Shown here one piece after another: positions 1-6,210 of a DNA stretch of 8,541 nucleotides. Both the position numbers and the translations under genes were made by a program. Position 1 is the first letter of the stretch. Every line of letters starts with the position of its first letter. This DNA comes from RYN-431 sp036388295 (GTDB lineage Bacteria > Planctomycetota > Phycisphaerae > Tepidisphaerales > Tepidisphaeraceae), in contig DASVSC010000116.1 of assembly GCA_036388295.1 (NCBI GenBank), positions 1 to 8,541 on the forward strand. The letters are read 5' to 3'. The notes under the pieces are model-generated. The model saw only the letters and a list, made by a program, of their open reading frames with translations. It did not search any database and was not told where the DNA came from.

Positions 1-1
1 C

Positions 2-1585
2 CTGATCCTGTTCGCCTCGGCCGGCTTGCTGCTGGTGTACGCGACGAACACCGCGCTGATGGTCGTCGTCAATTATTGGGGCCACGTGCTGGGCATCAAC
101 ATCGAAACGGAGATGCGCCGCCGCGCGTTCGATCACCTTCAGAAGCTCTCGTTCAGCTATTTTGATAAGCAGAAGACCGGCCACCTGGTCGCGCGGGTGA
201 CGAAGGACCTGGAAGAAATCGGCGAGGTGTCGCACCACGGGCCGGAAGACTTGTTCATCGCCGTCATGACGTTCGTGGGCGCACTGGCGATGATGCTGAC
301 GATCAACGTCAAGCTGGCACTGATCACGTGCATCGTGGTCCCGATCATGGCGCTGGTCACCGGCCGGTACGGCACGCGGATGACTAAGAACATGCACGCC
401 CTGTTCGGCCGCGTCGCCGCGTTCAACGCCCGGGTCGAAGAAAACGTCGGCGGCATCCGCGTCGTCAAAGCCTTCGCCAACGAAGACCACGAGCGCGAAC
501 TGTTCGCGCGCGACAACGCCGGCTACCGCCGTGCCAAACTCGACGCCTACCGCGTGATGACCGCCAGCATCTCGCTGTCCTATTTTTCGATGCGTTTCGT
601 GCAGGTCATCGTGATGCTGAGCGGCACCTATTTCGTGCTGCACGGCCAACTCACCAACGGCGGCTTCGTCGCCTTCCTGCTGCTCACGGGTGTTTTCTTC
701 CGCCCGCTGGAGAAGATCAACGCGATCTTAGAAACCTACCCGAAGGGCATCGCCGGCTTCACCCGGTACAGCGAGTTGCTGGCCACGAAGCCCGACATCG
801 TCGACCGCCCGAACGCCGTCGCAGTAGGGCATCTGCGCGGCGACATCAGGTTCGAACACGTCACCTTCGCGTACGAAGGCGTCGCCCCCGTGCTGGAAGA
901 CATCAGCCTGTCAATCCACGCGGGCGAAACGATTGCCTTCGTCGGCCCCAGCGGCGCGGGCAAGACCACGCTCTGTTCGCTGCTGCCGCGGTTCTACGAG
1001 ATCAGCGCCGGCCGCATCACGATCGACGGCACCGACATCCGCGACATGACGATGGCGTCACTGCGCGCCCAGATCGGGATCGTGCAGCAGGATGTCTTCC
1101 TGTTCGCCGGCACGATCCGCGAGAACATCGCCTACGGCCGGCTCGGTGCGGACGAAGCCGAGATCGTGGAAGCCGCCCGCCGGGCTCATCTGGAAACGTT
1201 CATCGCGGAACTGCCGGACGGCCTCGACACCATCATCGGCGAGCGCGGCGTGAAGCTCAGTGGCGGACAGAAGCAGCGGCTCGCGATCGCCCGCATGTTC
1301 CTTAAGAACCCGCCGATCCTGATCCTCGACGAAGCCACCAGCGCCCTCGACACGGAAACCGAGCGCATCATTCAGGCCTCGCTGGCAGAATTGGCCGTCG
1401 GGCGGACGACGCTGGTCATCGCCCACCGGCTGACCACGATCCAGCACGCCGACCGCATCGTCGTCGTCAACCGCGACGGCATCGCCGAGCAAGGCACGCA
1501 CCGCGAATTGCTCAGCGCGGGCGGCGTCTATCAGAAACTGCACCAGGTCCAATACGAACGGCCGGCCGTGTTCTCCGCCGGTTGA
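2..1585 (+). CDS. ABC exporter, fused membrane and ATPase domains (5' partial)
   Basis: Type I ABC exporter half-transporter of the MsbA/multidrug/lipid group; it would dimerise in the inner membrane and use ATP to move a hydrophobic or lipid-like substrate outward. The frame is open to the left edge, so the true start lies outside. The family is usually about 580-600 residues, so roughly 60-80 N-terminal residues (first membrane helix) are probably missing. Numbering from the TTG at 26: hydrophobic segments lie near 1-16, 77-112, 183-206 and 208-225. The coupling-helix region (FDKQKTGHLVARVTKDLEEI) and the EENVGGIRVVKAFANE segment are typical. The ATPase domain starts near 270: Walker A GPSGAGKTT 307-315, Q-loop Q354/Q355, signature LSGGQKQR 411-418, Walker B ILILDE 431-436 with catalytic E436, D-loop SALD, switch H467. 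All catalytic residues are present, so the site is not degenerate. Substrate and homo- or heterodimer state cannot be told. It converges on the next gene 62 nt away. Confidence 0.95.
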   Translation: MILFASAGLLLVYATNTALMVVVNYWGHVLGINIETEMRRRAFDHLQKLSFSYFDKQKTGHLVARVTKDLEEIGEVSHHGPEDLFIAVMTFVGALAMMLTINVKLALITCIVVPIMALVTGRYGTRMTKNMHALFGRVAAFNARVEENVGGIRVVKAFANEDHERELFARDNAGYRRAKLDAYRVMTASISLSYFSMRFVQVIVMLSGTYFVLHGQLTNGGFVAFLLLTGVFFRPLEKINAILETYPKGIAGFTRYSELLATKPDIVDRPNAVAVGHLRGDIRFEHVTFAYEGVAPVLEDISLSIHAGETIAFVGPSGAGKTTLCSLLPRFYEISAGRITIDGTDIRDMTMASLRAQIGIVQQDVFLFAGTIRENIAYGRLGADEAEIVEAARRAHLETFIAELPDGLDTIIGERGVKLSGGQKQRLAIARMFLKNPPILILDEATSALDTETERIIQASLAELAVGRTTLVIAHRLTTIQHADRIVVVNRDGIAEQGTHRELLSAGGVYQKLHQVQYERPAVFSAG

Positions 1586-1647
1586 ACGCACGAACGCCTG
1601 TTCCGCGTTATCTGAAGTCGATCGGCCCGATCCCCACACGCTGGCAG

Positions 1648-2646
1648 CTATCGACGCCGCAGCATAAGCCAAGCCATCGTCATCGTCGCCAGCGCCGATG
1701 CCGGCTCCGGCACGTTAAACGTGTAGTCGGCTAAGACCGGCAGGTGGTCACTAAACGAGGCAAGGGCGTTCAGCACCGGCGCGGGCGCCCCGGTGCCGGT
1801 GGTGATGGTGCTGCCGAGGGTGTGCGTGCCGTTGTTGCCCAGGACGTTGTAGCTGCCGGCGAGGTAGTCCAGGCCCAGGCCGTCGCGCAGTTCGCCGCTG
1901 ATGAGCTGCATATCGAAGCGGTCGTCCATGCTCCCGCCGGGGTCGTTGCTATGCAGGCTCTTGTAGGCCGGGTTGTTGTGCCAGTCGCCGACGGCATTCA
2001 CCGGATCGAACGCCTGTCCCGGCCCGGCGGCGTTGAAGGTGCGGTAGGCCCCGACGCCGGCGCTGACGTCGTCGGCTTTCTGCCAGTTGAAGTCGCCGCC
2101 GAAGATGACGTTGGCCGAGCCGAGGGCGTCCGCGTCCGTACGCAGCACCTGGGCCTGGTTGACCCGCTGCGTTTTGATCGCCGACGACGACCCGCTCTGC
2201 AGATGCACGGCGTACAGATAGAAGTCGTCCGCCCCGCTGGTGCCGATGGGCCGGAACTGGGCCCGCAGGCTGGGATGCGTGATCGTGCCCTGGCCGACGA
2301 CCACGCTGCTAACGAGGCTAAGCGTGGCGGTGTTGTAGATGAACCCGGTGCGGTCGCCCCCGCCGTCGGCGGTCGGGACCAGGGCCTGGGCGTAGCTGCC
2401 GCCAAAGATCGACAATGCCCCGATGCTGGTGTTGTTGGTCAGGTCCGCTTCCACCATCGCCAACACGTCGAGCGGCCGAGTGGTGTTGATGTGCGTCAGG
2501 ATCGTCCGCAGATTCGCGTCTTCGGTCGGGTCGTTGGGGTTGTTGGCCACGTTCCAAGAACCGACCCGCAGGACGGCGGCTTCCAAACCGGATGCGGCGC
2601 ATGACACAACAACGAGCGACAAACAGAAACGGCGGTACATCGACAT
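1648..2646 (-). CDS. Secreted endonuclease/exonuclease/phosphatase-family protein with PEP-CTERM tag
   Basis: 332-residue exported protein of the metal-dependent endonuclease/exonuclease/phosphatase (DNase I-like) fold, predicted to cut phosphodiester or phosphomonoester bonds outside the cytoplasm. Start chosen at ATG 2646 because AAGGA lies 5 nt upstream; it gives a clean signal peptide (MSMYRRFCLSLVVV..., cleavage probably near residue 24), whereas the longest open frame (from 2706) would put a poor leader in front. Family motifs appear in order: WNV 31-33 (metal-site Asn), VEAD with E66, VHLQ with H148, GGDFN with D185 and N187, MDDRFD 240-245, SDHLPV with D300 and H301. The C-terminus is a standard PEP-CTERM signal: VPEP (PEP 313-315), a short hydrophobic helix, then RRR 330-332. 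In known systems an exosortase removes this tag and the protein goes to the surface or matrix; no exosortase gene is in the window. Substrate (DNA, nucleotide, lipid or phosphoester) is unknown. Confidence 0.93.
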   Translation of the reverse strand: MSMYRRFCLSLVVVSCAASGLEAAVLRVGSWNVANNPNDPTEDANLRTILTHINTTRPLDVLAMVEADLTNNTSIGALSIFGGSYAQALVPTADGGGDRTGFIYNTATLSLVSSVVVGQGTITHPSLRAQFRPIGTSGADDFYLYAVHLQSGSSSAIKTQRVNQAQVLRTDADALGSANVIFGGDFNWQKADDVSAGVGAYRTFNAAGPGQAFDPVNAVGDWHNNPAYKSLHSNDPGGSMDDRFDMQLISGELRDGLGLDYLAGSYNVLGNNGTHTLGSTITTGTGAPAPVLNALASFSDHLPVLADYTFNVPEPASALATMTMAWLMLRRR

Positions 2647-2941
2647 CAGCATCCTTGAACAACACCTGCGGGCGACCCAGGACTGTAAGACAATCGCCAC
2701 CGCCACCGCAAGCAGAATCCGCGCAGCGGCAAACCACCGCTCCGGCGTCCGTTAGCCTGCCTGTCGCTCATGCGCAGCGCCGGCTCTTTACTGCCCTGTT
2801 GGGATTGAAAACCTGCTTTTCACAAGCAACGGCCACGGCTGGTGACGTTTCTGGCGGCCGCGGGGTCAGACTTGCCTGCGTCGGTCCGCGCCGGGTAGTC
2901 GACCATGCCGTTGCAATCTAAGGATACGGCCACCTAGGCAC
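2647..2941. other. Non-coding stretch between PEP-CTERM gene and tRNA-Arg
   Basis: About 295 bases with no convincing gene. Open frames that cross it on either strand are low-complexity Arg/Pro/Ser-rich shadows with no family resemblance. It should hold the promoter of the PEP-CTERM gene and the 3' trailer of the tRNA, both on the minus strand. A small inverted repeat lies at 2814-2828 (TGCTT, 5-nt loop, AAGCA); on the minus strand it is followed after two bases by TTTT and could be a weak tRNA terminator, though it is about 110 nt past the tRNA. No convincing -35/-10 pair and no sigma-54 type GG/GC pair, known upstream of some PEP-CTERM genes, was found. Confidence 0.5.
2652..2656 (-). promoter_or_regulatory. 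Shine-Dalgarno site deciding the start of the PEP-CTERM gene
   Basis: AAGGA on the minus strand, 5 nt before ATG 2646. In-frame ATGs also occur at 2652 and 2640; the first overlaps the AAGGA itself and the second is 11 nt away, so 2646 has the best spacing. Confidence 0.5.
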
Positions 2942-3015
2942 TGCCCGCGACTGGGATCGAACCAGTAACCTGCCCTTTAGGAAAGGGCTGCTCTATCCAA
3001 TTGAGCCACGCGGGC
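2942..3015 (-). tRNA. tRNA-Arg (anticodon CCU)
   Basis: 74-nt cloverleaf read on the minus strand, folded by hand. Acceptor stem GCCCGCG (from 3015) pairs fully with CGCGGGC (ending 2943); discriminator A at 2942. D stem GCTC/GAGC with loop AATTGGATA. Anticodon stem GCCCT/AGGGC with loop TTCCTAA, giving anticodon CCU, which reads AGG arginine codons. Variable loop AGGTT. T arm ACTGG, loop TTCGATC, CCAGT. All stems are perfect. The 3' CCA is not encoded (GTG follows the discriminator), so it must be added after transcription. No integrase, repeated tRNA end or attachment site is seen beside it. Confidence 0.97.
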
Positions 3016-3025
3016 GGGGACTTCA

Positions 3026-3054
3026 AAGCTACCGCGGTCGGGCGGGGCGGGCAA
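3026..3054 (-). promoter_or_regulatory. Candidate sigma-70 type promoter of tRNA-Arg
   Basis: On the minus strand TTGCCC (3054-3049) is followed after exactly 17 nt by TAGCTT (3031-3026), and the tRNA 5' end is 10 nt further on. The matches to consensus are modest (4 of 6 and 3 of 6), but spacing and position suit a tRNA promoter in a GC-rich genome. A 6-bp inverted repeat (GGCAAG-ACG-CTTGCC, 3050-3064) overlaps the -35 box. Confidence 0.4.
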
Positions 3055-3095
3055 GACGCTTGCCGGGGGGCGGGGGCGTCCGTAGGCTTCGGCCG

Positions 3096-5054
3096 ATGTT
3101 GCTGCGTTGGTCGCGTCTGCCGGTGGTCGCTTTATCCCTTTGCGTCACTTGCGTCGGCCACGCAGATGTGCCGGCACCAGCACCCGCACCGGCCGCGACG
3201 ACACGGCCCGCCACCGCACCCGCCGAACCGTCGGCGTTCGATCCGGCTCGGCACATGCACACGAGCGAAGTCCGGCCCGGCATGACCGGCTACGGGCTGA
3301 GCGTGTTCCGCGGGACGAAGATCGAACGGTTCGACGTCGAAGTCATCAGCGTCATGCGCAACCAGGTCGGCCCCGGCCACGACATCGTGCTGATCCGGTG
3401 CCGCGGCCAAGGCCTGGAACACAGCGGGGCGGTCGAAGGGATGAGCGGGTCGCCGATCTACCTGCGCGACGACGCCGGCCGCGAACGGCTGATCGGCGCG
3501 TTCGCGCTCGGGTGGGAACACAGCAAAGACCCGATTGCCGGCGTGCGGCCGATCGAAGAGATGCTGCGCGTGCCGACCGCGCTTGCCATCCCTTCCACCC
3601 GGCCGACCGTGGTGGCGGCGGGGCGGACGTGGGACGCCGTTCCGCTCGTCACGACTGCTGCCGTGCCGCAGACGATCCAGGCAGCGAACCCGCGGACGTC
3701 GCGCCTGAAGCGACTGTCGCTCCCGCTCACGGTCGCAGGCCTGAACGATTCGGCGTTCGCACGCGTCGCGCCGTGGCTGCGCCGCGACGGCCTCGTGCCA
3801 CTGCAAGGCGGGGCCACCGCCGGCGCGGACGCGGACCCGGCGGCGAAACTGGAGCCCGGCGCGGCGATCGGCATTCCCATCGTTACGGGTGATCTGGACG
3901 TCAGCGCCCTCGGCACCGTGACCGAAGTGCTGGGCGACCGAATCTACGCCTTCGGCCATGAGTTCAACGCCGAAGGGGCCGTCGATTTGCCGATGGGCGT
4001 TGGGTACGTGCACACGGTGATTCCGACGAACACGATCAGCTTCAAAATGGGTTCGCTGCTCCGCCTCGACGGCGCGATTCACAGCGACGAATCCACCGCC
4101 ATCGCCGGCCGAGTCGGTGCGGTGCCGGCGATGATTCCCGTGACCATCACCGTCCGCTCTCCGCAGCGGCCGGCGGAGCAGACGTTCCGCTTTCGAATCA
4201 CGCGTCACCCGAAGTTCACGCCGATGGGCGCGATTACGGGCGTGTTGGCCGCCCTGATGAGCGACAGCGCACCGCCCGTGGATTTCACGGTGCGATACGC
4301 AATGAAGCTGTCGTTCGACAACGGCCAAACGGTCGATCTGTCGGACGTCGCCACGTCGGCCACCGGGGCCAAGCAGTTGGCGCGGGACATGAACGTGCCG
4401 CTGATGCTCGCCCTGGGCAGCCCGTTCGGCCGTGCCTACCCGACGGCCATCACGGCCACGTTCGACGTTCAAGCCGGCGTCCGACTGGACGAATTGAGAT
4501 CGGCCGTGACGGATCAGCGCGTCTACAAGCCCGGCGACTCCGTCGGCGTGTTCGTCACCACCCGCGCGTACGAAGGCGCGGACAGCACGCGTCGCGTCGC
4601 GATCGATCTTCCGAACGATTTGCCCGACGGCGACTACACGCTGACCGTCGGCGACGCCGAACGCATGCTCGCCGACGAAACACGCGTCGCGCCGTACCGC
4701 TACCAGGTGCGCGACCTGAAGGAAGTGTTCGATCTGATCCGCGAGGTAACGCACCGGCCGTCGACGCGCCTATACCTGCGTCTGGCGGCCCACGAACAGG
4801 GCGTGTCGGTCGGCCGAACCGCGCTGCGCGGGCTGCCGCCGTCGCGCGTGCGCGTGCTCACCCGGCCCGGCAGCGCAGACGTCATGGCGTACGTCCCCTC
4901 GATCAGCAAAGACGTTCCGTGGCCGTCGCCGCTAAGCGGGTCGACGGATATCGAAATCAAGGTGTCGCGCACGCCGGACAAAGTGCCGCGAAGCGATGGA
5001 ACACCGAACTCGCCGCCGCGGCCACCGATGCCAGGGGTACCGGTCGAGCGGTAG
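3096..5054 (+). CDS. Secreted SpoIVB/S55-family peptidase-like protein
   Basis: 652-residue exported protein with the SpoIVB-type serine peptidase (S55) signature. Start set at ATG 3096: it gives a good signal peptide (MLLRWSRLPVVALSLCVTC..., cleavage probably after A23), while the upstream TTG at 3060 would add a Gly/Arg-rich leader that spoils it. No strong Shine-Dalgarno site is seen. After a Pro/Ala/Thr-rich linker (about 24-46) come PGMTGYG 61-67, KIERFDVEVISV 75-86, GMSGSP 115-120 (candidate nucleophile S117), DPIAGVRPIEEML 145-157, a variable stretch, then AFGHEF with H288, DLPMGVGYVHT with H306, and a long beta-rich C-terminal region (about 340-630) of unknown role. In Bacillus SpoIVB the GH motif precedes GMSGSP; here the order is reversed. 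The residues fit a serine peptidase, but activity and target are unknown, and nothing here suggests sporulation. Stand-alone gene: divergent from tRNA-Arg, convergent with the dehydrogenase. Confidence 0.87.
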   Translation: MLLRWSRLPVVALSLCVTCVGHADVPAPAPAPAATTRPATAPAEPSAFDPARHMHTSEVRPGMTGYGLSVFRGTKIERFDVEVISVMRNQVGPGHDIVLIRCRGQGLEHSGAVEGMSGSPIYLRDDAGRERLIGAFALGWEHSKDPIAGVRPIEEMLRVPTALAIPSTRPTVVAAGRTWDAVPLVTTAAVPQTIQAANPRTSRLKRLSLPLTVAGLNDSAFARVAPWLRRDGLVPLQGGATAGADADPAAKLEPGAAIGIPIVTGDLDVSALGTVTEVLGDRIYAFGHEFNAEGAVDLPMGVGYVHTVIPTNTISFKMGSLLRLDGAIHSDESTAIAGRVGAVPAMIPVTITVRSPQRPAEQTFRFRITRHPKFTPMGAITGVLAALMSDSAPPVDFTVRYAMKLSFDNGQTVDLSDVATSATGAKQLARDMNVPLMLALGSPFGRAYPTAITATFDVQAGVRLDELRSAVTDQRVYKPGDSVGVFVTTRAYEGADSTRRVAIDLPNDLPDGDYTLTVGDAERMLADETRVAPYRYQVRDLKEVFDLIREVTHRPSTRLYLRLAAHEQGVSVGRTALRGLPPSRVRVLTRPGSADVMAYVPSISKDVPWPSPLSGSTDIEIKVSRTPDKVPRSDGTPNSPPRPPMPGVPVER

Positions 5055-5087
5055 CGCAGTGCGCCTGATCACATAGCGGAACCGAAT

Positions 5088-5121
5088 ATTCCCTCTCCCG
5101 GCCATACCCGGGAGAGGGAAT
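5088..5121. terminator. Perfect 13-bp hairpin between convergent genes, probable bidirectional terminator
   Basis: ATTCCCTCTCCCG (5088-5100) pairs perfectly with CGGGAGAGGGAAT (5109-5121) around an 8-nt loop. It lies 33 nt after the S55 stop codon and 49 nt beyond the end of the opposing dehydrogenase gene, where a shared terminator is expected. Neither side has a long T run, so it is not a textbook intrinsic terminator; it may instead protect mRNA 3' ends or belong to a dispersed palindromic repeat family. Confidence 0.65.
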
Positions 5122-5170
5122 CAGAGGCCGCTATGCCAGGGGGCACCCAGAACTGCCAGGACGAACAACA

Positions 5171-6127
5171 TCACGGCGCGGGGCATTGCGGCTTCTGGCC
5201 GTTCAACACCGCCATCACGTCGCGGACGACCCACGACATGTTCTCCAAGGCCGTGCCCGTGCGCGCGGCCAAGTGCGGCGTGAGCAGCACGTTGTCCAAG
5301 CCCAGCAACGGAAAGTCCGGCCCGGGCGGTTCCGGCCAGTAAACGTCCAGCGCCGCGCCGGCTAACTTCTTCTCGCGGATCGTCGCCGCCAGTGCGTGCG
5401 CGTCGAGCACTTCGCCGCGGCTGGTGTTGATCAGGATGGCGTCCGGCTTCATCATCGCCAGCTGCTCTTGGCCGATCAGGTGGTCGTTGCCGGGGAGCAT
5501 CGTCACGTGCAACGTGAGGATGTCGCTGGTGCGGTAGAGCGTCTCTTTGTCGACGGCCTCGGCGGGGAAGCCGAGCGTGTCGGGGCGGACGTCCAGGACG
5601 TCGTTGTAGATCACCCGCATGCCGTACCCGTTCGCCGCGATACGCCCCACGCGCCGGCCGACCCGGCCCATGCCGAGGACGCCGATCGTCATCTCGTTGA
5701 ACTGCCGGCCGCGCACGGTGGCGCGAATGTGTTTGAACTCCTGCGGCGTGTACGCACGGTCCTTGAAAAAGTTCCACGGCCGGATGAGCTGCTGGGCGTA
5801 GCCGAACACGTAATCACCAACGGCCAGCGTGTTGGCGTCCGGCGTGTAGACGACTTCGATGCCGCGCGCGCGGCAGGCGGCGACGTCGATATTCTCGATC
5901 CCCACGCCGCCCCGGCCGACGACTTTCAACTTCGGCGCGCCTGCCAAAAACGCCGCCGTCACCTTCGTGTACGTGCGAACCAGCAATCCCTCGGCCTGTG
6001 CCAATTCGGCGGCGAAATCCGGCGCGTCGTAAGGGGTTTCGCGCACGTCGGCGTGCCGTTTCAGCCAGTCCAGCGGGACCGGATCAGAGCCTTCGGCCAC
6101 CAGCACGATCGGTCGGGACGTTGCCAT
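5171..6127 (-). CDS. D-isomer-specific 2-hydroxyacid dehydrogenase (SerA/PGDH-like, no ACT domain)
   Basis: 318-residue cytoplasmic oxidoreductase that would interconvert a D-2-hydroxyacid and its 2-oxoacid using NAD(H). The substrate-binding domain is split around the nucleotide-binding domain, as usual: GRGGVGIENID 71-81 belongs to the substrate side, then Rossmann motif GMGRVG 152-157 with acidic D176 at the end of the second strand, which points to NAD rather than NADP. The catalytic set is complete: R237 in NTSRGE, E266 in DVYWPEPP, H285 in TPHLAA. Classic 3-phosphoglycerate dehydrogenases carry an ACT or similar regulatory tail (SerA of E. coli about 410 residues); this one stops after the catalytic core, so serine feedback is not expected and the substrate could equally be glyoxylate/hydroxypyruvate or another 2-oxoacid. 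Start ATG 6127 gives the normal family N-terminus; no strong Shine-Dalgarno site. Divergent from sppA (83 nt apart), convergent with the S55 gene. Confidence 0.93.
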   Translation of the reverse strand: MATSRPIVLVAEGSDPVPLDWLKRHADVRETPYDAPDFAAELAQAEGLLVRTYTKVTAAFLAGAPKLKVVGRGGVGIENIDVAACRARGIEVVYTPDANTLAVGDYVFGYAQQLIRPWNFFKDRAYTPQEFKHIRATVRGRQFNEMTIGVLGMGRVGRRVGRIAANGYGMRVIYNDVLDVRPDTLGFPAEAVDKETLYRTSDILTLHVTMLPGNDHLIGQEQLAMMKPDAILINTSRGEVLDAHALAATIREKKLAGAALDVYWPEPPGPDFPLLGLDNVLLTPHLAARTGTALENMSWVVRDVMAVLNGQKPQCPAP

Positions 6128-6145
6128 AGGTCTTGAAAGATAGCA

Positions 6146-6167
6146 GATGACGCGGGCGGGCGTCGTC
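6146..6167. promoter_or_regulatory. Inverted repeat in the divergent promoter region
   Basis: GATGACGC (6146-6153) and GCGTCGTC (6160-6167) form an 8-bp stem with one G-T pair around GGGCGG. It sits in the 83-nt gap between the divergent dehydrogenase and sppA starts, where promoters or an operator must lie. In GC-rich DNA such a repeat could be chance. No clear -35/-10 pair was found; TTGAAA at 6133-6138 has no -10 partner at proper spacing. Confidence 0.25.
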
Positions 6168-6210
6168 GGGTACCATCGGCGTCCGCCCGGTCATCCTTTT
6201 CGGAGAGTTC

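Noticed and set aside
1619..1631. GATCGGCCCGATC palindrome between the convergent ABC exporter and PEP-CTERM genes as a terminator
   Set aside because: The stem is only 5 bp with a 3-nt loop and there is no T run on either strand; too weak to call, though a terminator would be expected in this 62-nt gap.
1744..2604. 286-codon open frame on the plus strand opposite the PEP-CTERM gene
   Set aside because: Val/Gly/Ala/Arg-rich low-information translation; the minus-strand gene carries all the fold motifs, a signal peptide and a PEP-CTERM tag.
2942..3015. tRNA gene as an attachment site for an integrated element
   Set aside because: No integrase, phage gene or second copy of the tRNA 3' end was seen in the window.
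3060..3095. TTG start 12 codons upstream for the S55 gene
   Set aside because: It adds a Gly/Arg leader (MPGGGGVRRLRP) ahead of a good signal peptide; ATG 3096 is the better start.
3160..3235. GCACC/CCGGC-rich run resembling a short tandem repeat
   Set aside because: It encodes the Pro/Ala/Thr linker after the signal peptide of the S55 protein; low complexity explains it without a repeat array.
3132..4754. 540-codon open frame on the minus strand opposite the S55 gene
   Set aside because: Rich in Arg/His/Gly with no family motif; it is the antisense shadow expected in GC-rich coding DNA. The plus-strand gene has a signal peptide and clear S55 motifs.
5121..5190. Short hydrophobic peptide frame (MPRAVMLFVLAVLGAPWHSGL) on the minus strand after the dehydrogenase
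   Set aside because: It is the tail of a longer shadow frame of the dehydrogenase, overlaps its end and the terminator stem, and has no ribosome binding site. Probably chance.
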